A stretch of DNA of 64,000 bases from Malaya genurostris (GCF_030247185.1 NC_080572.1:124372928-124436927); one strand, 5' to 3'. Counted from the stretch's first letter, positions 1 through 10,833 are shown. Translations and numbers: made by a program. The notes: a model not told the origin generated them from the letters alone.

Positions 1-484
1 CTGCGAATGTTCCCTGATCTCATCTCGGGTGCTGAAACGCGTTCCACGGAGTGGTTTCTTGAGTCGACCGTTTCTAGCCAAATGTTCACGGTTAACGATG
101 GCGTTGTGTCAGTGCGTTATCGTGGTGCAATATCCACAAGTTGTTGTTTGCCCACAATTCTGGTCTTTTTCGGCGAATTGCTTAACGCAAACGTCTCATA
201 GCGCCCAAATAATACCCCTCGTTGACGGTCTGGTCTTGTGGAAGAAATTAATGATACACAACACCCTTGTAAACAATGAAAACTGTGAGTATCGCCTTCT
301 ATTTCTCTCATCATCATTCACAGACTCACGGCCACTTCTATAACGTTCGTGCCACTGATAGACGACTGTTTTGTTCAGAGTATCGTCACCAAAACACTTT
401 TCTAACATTTGCAATGACGTCACACCGTTGAAACCGTTTTAACGCTAAATTTAATGCAAACTCGTTGTTGCAAATTCAATTCCA
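1..484 (-). pseudogene. Degenerate mariner transposase remnant
   Basis: Minus-strand reading from an ATG near 484 gives the typical mariner N-terminus (QQRVCIKF, then, after a frame change, LQMLEKCFGD and YQWHERYRSG with DDER). Towards the left edge another frame gives the second catalytic-aspartate region (HHDNALTQ) and then PLRGTRFSTRDEI, the C-terminal part of the DDE domain. The first catalytic aspartate and the block between are missing, and at least three frame changes are needed, so this is a dead, internally deleted copy cut by the window edge. The family is recognised from the helix-turn-helix and the PLRG-RF motif; its subfamily was not settled. Confidence 0.75.
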
Positions 485-762
485 TTTTGAAAACTGTACA
501 AAATCGAGGACACACACAATTGCAGATGTACTCAATACAACGTAATTTTTACAAATGTCCAGGTGTCAAGCTGTAAATTTGATAGAAAATCAATGACAGA
601 TGTGGCAACCTAAAATAAAAAAATCTAATCGGGTGACTGAGAGCGCCACATGGTGGTGATTCCGGGAACTTTTTGCTCAAGATACACTCAAAATAATAAT
701 CATGTTATAGTTACGTGAAAAGTTATGTGAATATTTTCCACCCTACTTTTCACGTAGATTTT

Positions 763-1926
763 TTTTTATTTAAAAGATATTTTATTCAGGCCTATTTGCG
801 TACAAGCTTTACGTGGCCGATTTAGCTGAGTTTTTAAATAAAAGATTTTTTTTGTATTGGATCTCGTTGTCACCCTTTTTCTAGGGGGAGAGGAGCTTCC
901 ATTTTCCTCCTGCGAGGATAGAGGGACACTTCGTTCGTGGTTCGTCTCGTCATCCATTGCCGCATCGGTGGTATTGTTGTTGATTTCGTTGCTGGTTGCT
1001 GTAGATGCGCTTTGTTGTACATTGATTGCAGTTGCTGGTTGGTTGGATGGTAAGCTGTTAACTGCAGCTGGTGTACTTTGTTCTATAGGGGATGCGTTGG
1101 ATGGTTTCGTTGAAGAGGATGCTTCACTGTTGTTGGTGACTGTCACAGGTGTACTGGGGTTGCTTAGGGTTGATGTGAAGGAAGCACCGTTGTCCTTTGG
1201 TATAGTTGTCTCCTTGTCCGGTTTATTACATGGCTTACCGTAGTGAACAGCTTTTTGGCAATATTGACATGTGGCCATCTGATTGTCATAGGTAACAAAT
1301 GATTTGCACGGTATTCTTGTATCCTGACCGAATGTCACATAAGAAGGTATAGGCCTCCTCAAGCGCATGCGTAACAAACGTACGCCATTTAGAATACCGG
1401 GGAAAAAATTCCTCCACTTTTCATCTTCGATAGAGAGAATCTCTCCGTATTGGGACATAGTTTTGCGAATATAAGAACCGTTGACGCTTGAGGGAAGATC
1501 ATGCACACGCACTTCTATAGCACTATCTTCCATATATACTGGAATGTTGTACTTGATATTTTCATGCTCCACATAGTGCACATTATTATTGTCTTTAGCG
1601 AATTGGATTGCATCCAACTCTTTATAGAACTGGATATAAACAACATTATTGGTCTTATTGCATTGGAGTAAATGCACACGTTTAATGTCAAGATTCATTT
1701 GCTCCTTAAGCAAACCTTCAAGTTCTCGTATCGAAGGTCGAATTTTGCACTGTCTGAAGTCAACAATAATTGTTTTCTTTCGTACCGACGGTAGCTTCTG
1801 TTCGTTTGGTTCACTCATTTTCGAGGTCTATTGTTCACTACCCAATACTGTACTTGATTTCTTCTATCCCCAACGTAAGCGGTTTTGTTTGTCGACTGAC
1901 TTGGATGAGATGTAAACCCGAACTGA
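763..1926 (-). mobile_element. ORF1-only retrocopy of a non-LTR retrotransposon
   Basis: The 13-bp sequence TCACGTAGATTTT occurs at both 750-762 and 1927-1939 and is a target-site duplication. On the minus strand the insert starts with TCAGTTCGGG, which resembles the TCAGT initiator of jockey/I-type LINEs, so the 5' end looks complete. It then holds a 350-codon ORF1 and ends in an A-run (AAATAAAAAAAAA) about 16 nt after an AATAAA. ORF2 (endonuclease/reverse transcriptase) is absent. The structure fits reverse transcription of a prematurely polyadenylated LINE transcript. Confidence 0.75.
766..1818 (-). CDS. LINE ORF1 (gag-like nucleic-acid-binding protein)
   Basis: This is an uninterrupted 350-codon frame with a good ATG, in the retrocopy flanked by 13-bp duplications. 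The N-terminal half is an RRM-like RNA-binding region of the kind seen in mosquito LINE ORF1 proteins. Around residue 185 there is a zinc knuckle, CQYCQKAVHYGKPC (C-x2-C-x4-H-x4-C). The C-terminal 150 residues are low-complexity, rich in S, T, P and N, with a basic patch (PPRKRV). In an active LINE the protein coats the RNA and escorts it to the chromosome; here no ORF2 follows. The final residues lie right at the poly(A), so the C-terminus may be shorter than in the parent. The frame is intact, so the insertion is probably young. Confidence 0.8.
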   Translation of the reverse strand: MSEPNEQKLPSVRKKTIIVDFRQCKIRPSIRELEGLLKEQMNLDIKRVHLLQCNKTNNVVYIQFYKELDAIQFAKDNNNVHYVEHENIKYNIPVYMEDSAIEVRVHDLPSSVNGSYIRKTMSQYGEILSIEDEKWRNFFPGILNGVRLLRMRLRRPIPSYVTFGQDTRIPCKSFVTYDNQMATCQYCQKAVHYGKPCNKPDKETTIPKDNGASFTSTLSNPSTPVTVTNNSEASSSTKPSNASPIEQSTPAAVNSLPSNQPATAINVQQSASTATSNEINNNTTDAAMDDETNHERSVPLSSQEENGSSSPPRKRVTTRSNTKKIFYLKTQLNRPRKACTQIGLNKISFK

Positions 1927-2189
1927 TCACGTAGATTTTAATGGACTGGCATTTAAAAGCTGTTTAATGCATAATCTTGTAAAACTTACGTGTTTCATAG
2001 GTAGAATGTAATGTATTGTTCATATCCCATTTACCTATCAGTTCATATCAAATTTAGACACCAGAGAATTACTATTTTATATATTGGTTGAAGTCAAAAG
2101 GGAGATTTCGGATGTTTATATAAATCAATGAAATGAAAAACACCATGAAAAATAAAACATTTATTTCAGAAAATTAGTATAAAATTTCA

Positions 2190-2510
2190 ATAGCTTAAAA
2201 ATAAACTAATAACGTCGTGGTATCTCAAATCGACAAGCCTCCAAAAATTGTTTTTGTTGTCACTGCCATCCAACCGAAGCTGCAGTCGAGAGTCGAGAAC
2301 TCCCACAACACAACCGATGCAGGTTAAAGTCGCATTACATGGTTCCAGTATCTCTAGCTTCATACCGATTTCGAACTCGTTTTTCGGTGGACCAACGGCC
2401 TGTTTCGGCAGGAGCGGGCAAACTCCCGGTCTCATGCAGGCGCTCGGTCCAGTTGAACACATGAAAACTTTTATACTGGAATGGTCCGGACGATGAAGTC
2501 AACAACTGTA
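2190..2510 (-). pseudogene. MBT-domain gene fragment
   Basis: One frame reads KNEFEIGMKLEILEPCNATL, then LRLDGSDNKNNFWRLVD, the core of a malignant-brain-tumour (MBT) repeat as found in Sfmbt, L3mbt and Scm chromatin proteins (the GMKLE and LDGSD-x-FW-x-x-D blocks are diagnostic). Just upstream, in another frame, FNWTERLHETGSLPAP is the conserved FNW-x-E-YL-x-x-TGS-x-PAP linker that precedes an MBT repeat. The two halves need a frame change, and the domain stops after RLVD in unrelated residues, so it is a broken partial copy, not a working gene. It lies inside an inverted-repeat element, which suggests capture or transduplication of host sequence. Confidence 0.7.
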
Positions 2511-2774
2511 ACTAATTAACATTTTTCTCAAATATTTAACTACTTACACTTTAGCCCTGTTCGCCATTTTCAAAATCGAGTTTTTTACACTGGAAATTCA
2601 CGTAGATTGTTTGACGTTTGGTCAATTCACGTAAACCTTATGTGATGACTCTATTCATTTTAGGGGATGTTCGTATAACATTCATTTTCGTCATGTAAAA
2701 TATTCAATTTGACATTTGAAACCATTTTACGTGATTTTTCAAGTAAATCGAACGTGAATTTTTATTTGAGTGTA

Positions 2775-4033
2775 GTATGTCTATTTTATATAAATCGGTA
2801 AGCTTTACGAGGAACAACAAAAATCATCAACTCTCAAGAACAACGGTACTCCTCCTACATCGCACCAACCAATCTCAGCGAGAAAGTTTTCGCGGAACTT
2901 GTTCACAATTCAGAAATTCTGCGAGCACTATTAAGCAGCAAGAAAATGAATGTCTTTAGTAATTGTAGAATTTTTAATTACTTGGGTAGCGTCTTTATCC
3001 ACATGATAGACTAGCAACTAACGTGTGTTAGAAACGAACAGGTATAAATCAATACAATTATGTGAATATATGAGAAGATCTTTATTACACCAAAAGGTGG
3101 ATTAAAACAGGTTTTTAGAAAGCTATATTTCTCTTTGCTTTTTTTTGTATTCAACAATATTTCATATCAATACGATACGTTCGGAAAACACGATTGATTA
3201 GCACTCAAATATGGTATATTGAACCATTGCCATCTCTTCGGAGTAGAGTAATCTACCTGATAATCAACGCAACGTGCAAAAAAGATGAATTCATCACTCC
3301 TGGAATAATCAAGATACAGCATTTTTTCCATACACAAACAATCATTTTGCGATCGTTACATTTGTTGTTTACACTGTATAACTGGATACTCGTACTCAAT
3401 GCAATAGGTCTGCACTTTACTGTAGATCCATGCTACAGCAAACGAAAAGAATGTTCCCACATCTCGTAAACAAGAAAAGAATTGAACATCACAGCTGCAA
3501 CGTAATCTAGAGAAAACAAAAGAATCGATCATTATGAATTTTCGAACAAAAGTTTTCTAACATTGCCTAGCGATTTAGATTTAGAATGGATCTACCACAG
3601 ATAACCGATGAGCGTGTAGGCAAACACTTGCAGATGTCGCAGCGATAGTCATATTGTTCGTTTACTGATGTGCTATCACAGAAAACAGACATCCAAGTAG
3701 TGAATTTCAATGTGTATAAGAATTCTACCGATTGTTTGTCAAAGTAATCACTTCGCTTTACAAAGCTATTTCGAAAAAAAAGTTTGGATGTCTGCACTCT
3801 GTGATGCTACAACGTAAAATTTTTGTCACAAGTTCAATTGAGATTGAGTTGTATTTAATCCAAATGTTAATCACACGACATTTGAGTTTTAATCTATGTG
3901 AGTTTAATACTTATTTAAATCGTGTAATAAGTGTTCGAATCGTAGAAGTCGGAAAATTTGTGTAAAAATCGAACTTCATTCATAAAGACTATGTGCTTCG
4001 GTACTGTATAAGTGTCTCAAGTAGTGATAACTA
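2775..4033. other. Intergenic, no gene seen
   Basis: AT-rich DNA with only short chance frames. At 3085-3120 there is a fragment of the family A repeat terminus (ACACC-AAAAGGTGGATTAA). A 76-codon frame at 3567-3797 (minus) has a few cysteines but no recognisable domain. Confidence 0.5.
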
Positions 4034-4124
4034 TACCTCTACTTGACGGTTCATGTTCAATTACTGAGTGGTGTGGTAGTTCAACATGAACTGCAATGTA
4101 CTGATGAGTCAAAGACGAAACGTA
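4034..4124 (+). ncRNA. Hammerhead ribozyme, slightly decayed copy
   Basis: The core CTGATGA is at 4101-4107, stem II is GTC-AAA-GAC (4108-4116), and GAAA is at 4117-4120. Stem I pairs about 4040-4061 with about 4079-4100 (about 18 base pairs with bulges). Stem III pairs TACCT (4034-4038) with ACGTA (4120-4124) with one C-C mismatch where the better copy at 30920 has G-C. Predicted cleavage is after C4039. All invariant core bases are present, so weak activity is possible. Base pairing was done by eye. Confidence 0.6.
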
Positions 4125-4594
4125 AAATAAAGAATAAACAAGAGAGAACTTTATTATCGTTCAAAACCGAAGTGGAACGTGTTGTAAAATTGAGAACAGT
4201 CGTGCGGTGATCTACTATAAATAATAAATAATACACATAATATATCGCTAATAAAACCAACAAACCGTCGATTAGGTGGCAGTAGTAAGCCTCTTGTTCC
4301 TAATGTATAGCGAATTCAAAAGTACGAGTTTATAAAAATGTTATTTCCGTCCTGCTTTCGTTGACTTTGCGTGCATATCCATACAACTTATCAACCATTT
4401 GGGTAACGATCTTTCAATGAACTGTATCTAAAGAGACACATTTTTAAACAACGAATTGTAAAAAATCATTAACTTATATGACTTGGAATCTGATGTGAAG
4501 GTGAACAAGGTGTTTTTCAAACGACACTTTTGCTCCTAATGAAAGAATGTACTAATCTAACAATTTTCTTTCCAAACATTTGCGTCGAACTCAC
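4125..4594. other. Downstream of phospholipase exon, no exon found
   Basis: No acceptor followed by the expected Cys-x-Cys helix segment of a group III phospholipase A2 was found on the minus strand here. Sequence after the ribozyme is AT-rich, and nothing else is recognised. Confidence 0.4.
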
Positions 4595-5073
4595 CTACTA
4601 AACAACTGCGGTTTGTACGGTAGGCCTGGGAAATTTTCGTAATCCTTTCGTTGCACTATGTATAATGGGCACTCATCGTGGCTTTTGCAACACTGATCAA
4701 TTTTGGTAAAATATGGATTTTGTGTAACTTCTCCATTTGTGGACCAATTACCTGGTCCACAAAAATTAGTAAGCGATTTAATACCAATTCCTGGTCCAGC
4801 ATATCCTTTGTAACGAGTTTGATTCTTATGAACCACATCTACATGCTGCTGCAAGAATGCAATCACCTGGTCATTAAATGGCGTATGGTTTTGTTGTGTC
4901 CAGTTTGACTGTAAGTACGAGTACTCCATCAAAATCTCATTGAGAACATTCCCATTTCCATGATGATCCAAATGATCCAAGAAAACTTGGCTCTGTTTAG
5001 CAACCAAATCTATTTGTGTAGCGATGATCAATGGAATAACAATTTGGAATACTAACAATATGAACACATGCAT
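4595..5073 (-). CDS. Secreted phospholipase A2, group III (bee-venom-type), first exon
   Basis: This is the 5' coding exon of a secreted phospholipase A2, which hydrolyses the sn-2 ester of phospholipids outside the cell. Residues 1-19 form a hydrophobic signal peptide after a short MHV start. The calcium-loop motif FCGPGNWS lies near residue 106, and the active-site motif CCKSHDECP (His-Asp pair) near residue 128. The exon ends at a consensus donor (AG|GTGAGT) in codon phase 2. The N-terminal extension of about 90 residues before the domain is long, as in some insect relatives. Exons for the C-terminal cysteines were not found to the left, so the gene is incomplete or broken here. Residue spacing differs clearly from the second phospholipase gene at 26387-32770, so they are not recent duplicates. 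Confidence 0.75.
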
Positions 5074-5120
5074 CTTTAGCAGTAATTTGGCACGTTTACA
5101 TTAATGTGTGACACGTGAAT

Positions 5121-5162
5121 GTGAACTGATACACATAGTTATTACTATTCGCACCTTTTATA
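5121..5162 (-). promoter_or_regulatory. TATA box and initiator of the phospholipase exon
   Basis: On the minus strand TATAAAAGG lies at 5162-5154 and an arthropod initiator (ATCAGTT) has its TCA at 5129-5127, 35 bp downstream. The ATG at 5073 follows about 54 bp later. Spacing is slightly long but the pair is canonical. Confidence 0.5.
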
Positions 5163-5696
5163 ACGTTGGCTTCATCAGCTGTGTATTTTCAGCAGCACTA
5201 TATCATCGTTCACTGTGAGAAATAGGAAAAACGATCTCCAACTACACCGTCTGTTGACATTGTAGGAAGGTCTTGACACTTTTATCAGCATTTATGAATT
5301 AATAACTTTGTGATGAGAGCGACACAAACAAGCCTCAGTTGCACAGTTGAAACCTTAGTACCTATCGTGAAACTACTATGAGATGCGCATGTAGAAGTTG
5401 ATTCAATAGCTCATGTTTATAAACAATCCTTTGAATATTTAATAAACAGTGAATTCAGCATTATTTCGAAAGAATCAGATTAGTAATCCAATCCTGAATT
5501 TCAGTGTTCCTGTTGATAACGTCATATAAAGCCTAGGAAGTGGCACAGAGATGATGTTGTAGAAAGCTGATTAGTATGTTTAGATAAGATTTTTAATAGT
5601 CAAGAAGCATGTCAAATGCATTTTATTCACGTTAACTTCCAAGCTAGCATGTATGAGAATAAAATTTATAATCTCTGTGGCATTTTAGTACTGTAT
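5163..5696. other. Intergenic, nothing recognised
   Basis: Unique-looking AT-rich sequence upstream of the phospholipase promoter. No frames, repeats or RNA structures were recognised. Confidence 0.4.
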
Positions 5697-5850
5697 TGGG
5701 TTGGCGATTCAATGCATGCATGACACTGGTTCAACAAGTCATTTGTCGTATCCTTGAACCAAGACCAAGAATAATTCTTGAAATCAATAGGATCGTATCA
5801 CTGCGTTGAGAAGTCGGTTGAATTTAAACGGTCCAAAGCTGTAGGAAATC
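5697..5850 (+). mobile_element. Degenerate tRNA-derived SINE copy
   Basis: GGGTTGGCGATTCAATGCAT at the left matches the head (A box) of the SINE at 36947-37153. GTCGTATCCTTGAACC matches its B-box region and AAGAATAATTCTTGA its body. Both promoter boxes are mutated, so it is an old copy. Confidence 0.5.
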
Positions 5851-6229
5851 CAAAGAATTTCGTTGGAATTATATGATGGCCTGTAAAAAAAAAGACTCAT
5901 AACGACATTCCAAATGAATAATTGATGTAATACGATTACTCAACTTTAAAGGCCATCCTGCAACGGGACACTGACTAAACTAATTTATTTTCATTCCTTA
6001 AATGTAGGTTGTGTGAAAATTGTATTGAAATTGATTATAGAAAACATGATCATGAACGATGTTGACTTTACTTTCCATAGAGAAAATTACCCACCTAACT
6101 AAAATTTAATAGGGCTAAAATTTTTGTTCTAATAACATAACATTTATACCAATATGTTGAAAATTAAGCCTAGACACTTTCTTCTGGATTTACCAATTAC
6201 TTAAGTGGAGTTCAAGATAAGTGCAATTT
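5851..6229. other. Intergenic, nothing recognised
   Basis: AT-rich sequence without a supported gene or repeat. Confidence 0.4.
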
Positions 6230-6420
6230 AGTTTGGGGAGCCATTTTAGCATTTTAGAATGAAACACCTGATAAATACATTAAGAACAAGAACCGGAGAC
6301 GGAGGAAAGAAATCTTTGGTCGACTGTCGTTGTGGAACACAACATGAATCACACTGCCAATAACAAACAAGCAAACCACGAGCACGGAAGAAAAGTGAAT
6401 TCAAATAATTAAAGTATGTA
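6230..6420. repeat. Remnant of foldback family B
   Basis: AACAAACAAGCAAACCACGA and neighbouring blocks match, in inverse orientation, the centre of the foldback element at 53351-53933 (GGTTTACTTGTTTGTTAC). This copy is diverged and partial. Confidence 0.4.
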
Positions 6421-6526
6421 AAAAACATTCACAAATCATTAAATGTAGCTCAATTCAAATATGATGACGTTAACGCTTCAATTTTGGGAAAACCAACACC
6501 AAAACGTTACAATTATTAGTAGGTTT

Positions 6527-7402
6527 TTAACGTTTTGTCTTTCTCATATAGATAGATTATGCAATCCAAAATCGACTAGCAAAAATTGGCTCGACTTCCG
6601 GCTCCGGAGTTATAGGGTAAAGTTATATTGAATATTGTAAACCGTCACATAAACCGGCGAAACAAAATGCGTAAAAAATTGCCTAAACTGATCTCAAAAG
6701 TACAGAAATCGATAGCCATTATCAGTAGACAACTAAATAAACCGATTCCGGCTATCCTGGTTCTCGGTCTCCGGTTTCGGAAGAACCGGAAATAATGGTC
6801 ATATATTCCAAAATGTATCTCACACATTTTTCTCAGCGATGGTTTGATCGATTTCCACAAACTTAGATTTAAATGAAAGGTCCCACGGTCCGGTACATAA
6901 TTTCTGAATTTCATCCGGTTCGGACTTCCGATTCCGGAGTTATAGGGTAAAGTGTGTTAAATATTGTACACCGTTACTTAAACCGGCGAAACAAAATACG
7001 TAAAAAAATTGTATAAACAGGACTCAAAACCGTTATTCCCAATCTTAAGGTCAAATGAAAGGTCCTACCAAAATTTACTGTATATTTTCGGATACAACAA
7101 AAATTTAAATCGTCGTTTAGTTTAGTCGTATAAAATCTTCAAATTTTAAATAAAAACTAGTAGAGTTCTCGGGTTGCGGTGCCTGATGTGCATATTATAG
7201 TGAACCCACTTCGTTTTCTTAAGAATGACCTACGCGATCAAAGCACTGTTTCATTCTGTATGTTATACTAGTTAATGCACAAACAATCCCTTGGTTTCTT
7301 TCAAAAACCGAAGAGAAACATTTTGAATAGAATACCATGGGACCACAGGACCTTTGAGAAAGGCATCATTACACCTTTAGGTGGATTAAAACAGGTTTTT
7401 AT
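6527..7402 (+). repeat. Family A interspersed repeat, copy 1
   Basis: It starts with CTTTCTCATATAGATAG and ends with CATTACACC-TTTAGGTGGATTAAAACAGG. Between are degenerate repeats of a module containing GATGG-TTGATCGATTT, AAATGAAAGGTCC, CGACTTCCG-CTCCGGAGTTATAGGGTAAAG and CCGGCGAAACAAAAT; the last part occurs twice about 330 bp apart. No coding capacity is seen. The same start and end define copies at 34686, 41945 and 44370. Confidence 0.65.
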
Positions 7403-7867
7403 GAGGTAAGGGGCTTGTTAGGGTCTAACGGTTGAACGAAAACACTACGAATTCTTTTAGAGCTATCATCCAACAAAATAAACTTAAATGTTTTGCATGA
7501 TACAAATCATCATTCGAACAACATTGCATATTTTTTTCGTGGAAAAATATTGAGAAATAAGTCGATGAAAAAGTATTTTTGAGGAAGCTTCTTAGAAATC
7601 ATGATTTGCGGTGTCCACTGTATCTCAGCGCAGACTAATCAGAAGTCAACAAATCAAAACAGCATATTTATAGTAGATGTTTTTCTAAACCCCAACGATT
7701 TTGTTTGATTGTTTTTTAATTTTTGGTAGTTGTTGAAAGTCAAAACTGAGATTTGTCACAAAAAAATCTACAATTTTGTAGCTGTAAAACCTCCCCAAAG
7801 ATACAACGAAACGGAAAACGTTGGGGTCTGGTATTTTACATGTAGAAAGTGTGTGCAAAACTTAAAA
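7403..7867. other. Intergenic, nothing recognised
   Basis: Sequence between two family A copies. No gene or structured element was recognised. Confidence 0.4.
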
Positions 7868-8866
7868 AAAACTTGTTTTAATCCACCTAGTGGTGTAATG
7901 ATGCCTTTTTCATATCAATCACACTATCATATATAATACTGTGGTATTCTTCAAAATAATTTTCATCTATTCGAATAACCGAAATCAATTTGTTTGACCG
8001 TCTACTGATAAAAACTATCAATTGGAAAAGATTTGAGGTCGATTTAGAAATTTTTTTAAGGTTTTCCCCCATTTTCAGTGATGGTATACAATTTTTAACC
8101 CACTTTACCCTATATTTCCGGATCCGGAAGTCGGATCCGCATGAAATTCAGGAATTACATATGGGACCACAGGACCTTTCATTTGAACCTAAGTTTGTGA
8201 AAAGCGGTCGCGCCATCTATGAGAAAAGTTAGAACACATATTTTCTTTTTTTCGCACATTTTACCCCATAACTCCCGAACCGGAAGTCGGATCCAAATAA
8301 TATTTAGGAATTTTTTATGGGACCTCAAGACCTTTCATTTGAATTTAAGTTTGTGAAAATCGGTTCAGCCATCTCTGAGGAAAGTTAGTGCACTTATTTT
8401 CACATTTTGTTGCACATTTTACCCCATAATTCCGGAACCGGAAGTCGGATCCAAATAATATTCAGGAATTTTGTATGGGACCTCAAGACCTGTCATTTGA
8501 ATCTAAGGAGATGGCTGAACCGATTTTCACAAACTCAGGCTCAAATGAAAGGTCCTGTGGTCTCATACGGAATTCTTGAATTTCATTAAAATCCGACTTC
8601 CGGATCAGGAAATATAGGGTAAAGTGTGTTAAAAATTTTATACCATCACTGAAAAGGACGAAAAACCGTGATTTTTTTCTAAATCGATCTCGAATCTTCT
8701 CCAATTGATAGTTTTTATCTGTAGACGGTCAAACAAACCGGTTTCGGTTATTCTTTGAATAATCGAAGAAAATTATTGTAAAGAATACCACAGTATTATA
8801 TATGATAGTATGATTGATATGAGAAAGGCATCATTACACCACTATGTGGATTAAAACGGGTTTTTT
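7868..8866. repeat. Family A head-to-head palindrome
   Basis: The left arm (about 7868-8221) reads from the inverted terminus TTTTAATCCACCTAGTGGTG inward. The right arm (about 8513-8865) is its reverse complement and ends CCACTATGTGGATTAAAAC. Both arms hold the same blocks: TATATGATAGT, GTAGACGGTCAA, TATAGGGTAAAG and AAATGAAAGGTCC. The centre (about 8230-8510) holds two tandem modules of about 160 bp with CCCATAA-TCC-GAACCGGAAGTCGGATCC. A transcript across it would fold into a hairpin with arms of about 350 bp. Confidence 0.7.
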
Positions 8867-9138
8867 TCAATCCGTGCAATTAATTAAGACGAAATAATTT
8901 TTCAATTATATTGAAACAAATGTACGGAACTAAACTTTATGTATTAAAACTAAAAGTTAAGCTTCTACCGATATTCTTCCAAATATTGATTAAAAATTGT
9001 GGAGCCCATGTAATACACCGATTTTTATAACTTTTCTAATAAAACGATTCGATCTAAATCGCGTCAAAATACACTTTTCCAAGAGTGGATATCTTTCAAT
9101 TTTGTTTGTCTTGTGAATTAGACACGCAAAATTGCTAA

Positions 9139-10319
9139 GGGGCTGTCCATAAAAGACGTCACGCTTTTTTCGACGATTTTTGACTCCCCATCCCCCTTTG
9201 TCACAAATTGTCACAGAAGCAAAGACCCCCCACCTCCCCTATGTCACATGTCACGACTTCAAAATAAATAAAATTCATCTCAATACATTCTCAATATGTA
9301 TGGCAAACCATACAAATATGAGGGAAAAATCGATTTATTACATTCATTAGATTAAAAAATATCCCTAAAACTACAAAATCTTCGGAATTATTTTATTAAT
9401 ATCAATTTTATAAATTAACAAAGTATTTGGTTGGAATTGATGAAAAAATTAAATCATCTGTTTTATTCCTCCTAGGGGTACACAGATATATTATTGTTTT
9501 AGGTAAAGAATAATATTTCCTTAGTGTAGCGTACAGGACTGAGTAAATAACGACCAAAACCTCATCAAAACGAGATCACTGCCGATGAATCTTTTCAAGA
9601 TCAGTTGATCAGTTAATTTTAAATCACATCGATCAATATCGGTACTGATCTTCTGTCACACAATGGGTAGTGATTTTGAGCTAAAATGATTCTTGATTTA
9701 TGTAAGTTCAATCATTGGATGATTCGATAAGCTTTGATGTTGGTGGAGGAAAAACACATATGATCAAGATAAGACATGACATGATCTACGTCTGAAATCG
9801 TTGATCTCCCGCCCTTTTTCAAATGGAGTACAATTGAATAAATTTCATCAGAATCAGATAAGAGAAATTCTTATGATATACTATTATCAATGCTAGAGAA
9901 TCAAATTACTGAAAAAATTGTCAGTGCATTACTTAAGTTAAACCGGTTGAAGGCATCTTTTTCTTTTTTACTCATATTAGGCAAAATTTATTGATTTCGC
10001 TAATTTACTCGCTCCTCCGTGCACTTTTGCTGATCACAACAGAAATGATTTCCTGCATCATTCATTTCCGAATTTACAAGAAGAAGCTTTTACATCAACA
10101 AATACACGTTTTCCTGTAGAATGTAAACGTTTATTGTGGAGATTTTTTCAAGAAAAAGGGCAAAGCAGTAATATAATTAGGTATTTCAAAAATGCACTCA
10201 TTAAATATATTGGACGTCACATTCCAAAAACCTCCGCTCATTCCCTCTGTCACAAAAGGTCACGTTTTATAAAACACCCCCCTCCCCCTTGCGACGTGAT
10301 GTCTTTTATGGACAGCCCC
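9139..10319. mobile_element. Non-autonomous PIF/Harbinger-like element
   Basis: Terminal inverted repeats are GGGGCTGTCCATAAAAGACG at the left and its near-exact inverse at the right (GATGTCTTTTATGGACAGCCCC). They are flanked by a TAA target duplication (9136-9138 and 10320-10322). TAA/TTA targets with GGG-starting ends are typical of PIF/Harbinger. The subterminal regions share G/C-rich runs with GTCACA repeats. The 1.18 kb interior has no transposase, so it must be mobilised in trans. Confidence 0.75.
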
Positions 10320-10322
10320 TAA

Positions 10323-10833
10323 TAAAAGTTGCATAAACTAACAAAATAGTATTCTCATCTGTACAAACTGTAGTTATTTGATTCAAGCGCCTAAATGACA
10401 ACGAAATTTTATCTAGATATTCATTCGTTCGTTTCTGAATGGTACTATGAGTTTTAGCTACTCACCGCTAGAGAAACTCATACTCAATACATAAAATTCA
10501 GAATCGATCTAAATAAAGGCGTAATAATGATATCATTTGGCAAAAGCAAAATTTCGATCCGTATAACCTTATTCTTGCAGTTGCATTATGTTTTCTCCCC
10601 TAAAGCATAACTGAAAGAGCTAGAAAAGATACTTTCAGACATGCCGTTGAATTCGCAAAAAATGTACAATTACTATTAGACCTGTGCGTCAACTTTTTTT
10701 TATGGCCTTCCACACTCCTCCACACTAAAGAGCGGAGCCCCCTGGTAACGGACACACACAAACCTCAGCTTGAAAGAAAGGAAAAACTTTATAACAAAAC
10801 AAAAGACTACAACGCGATGTTAACAAGCTGAGG
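10323..10833. other. Intergenic, nothing recognised
   Basis: AT-rich sequence between two DNA transposons. No gene is supported. Confidence 0.4.

Larger units (their letters stand above)
683..2774. mobile_element. TA-flanked inverted-repeat element with nested insertion and captured gene fragment
   Basis: The left end (after TA at 683-684) reads CACTCAAAATAATAATCATG and the right end, reverse-complemented (before TA at 2773-2774), reads CACTCAAATAAAAATTCACG. These are similar imperfect terminal inverted repeats with a TA duplication, as in Tc1/mariner-type MITEs. Without the 1.16 kb LINE retrocopy nested at 763-1926 the element would be about 0.9 kb. It also holds an MBT-domain fragment at about 2190-2510. 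No transposase is visible. Homology of the ends is moderate, so the boundaries are an inference. Confidence 0.45.

Noticed and set aside
857..1243. 128-codon plus-strand frame
   Set aside because: Antisense shadow of the LINE ORF1 low-complexity region.
3567..3797. Missing 3' exon of the first phospholipase gene (CDICKC motif)
   Set aside because: The cysteine spacing does not fit the His-Cys-x-Cys helix of group III phospholipases and the phase from 4595 does not yield the expected segment.
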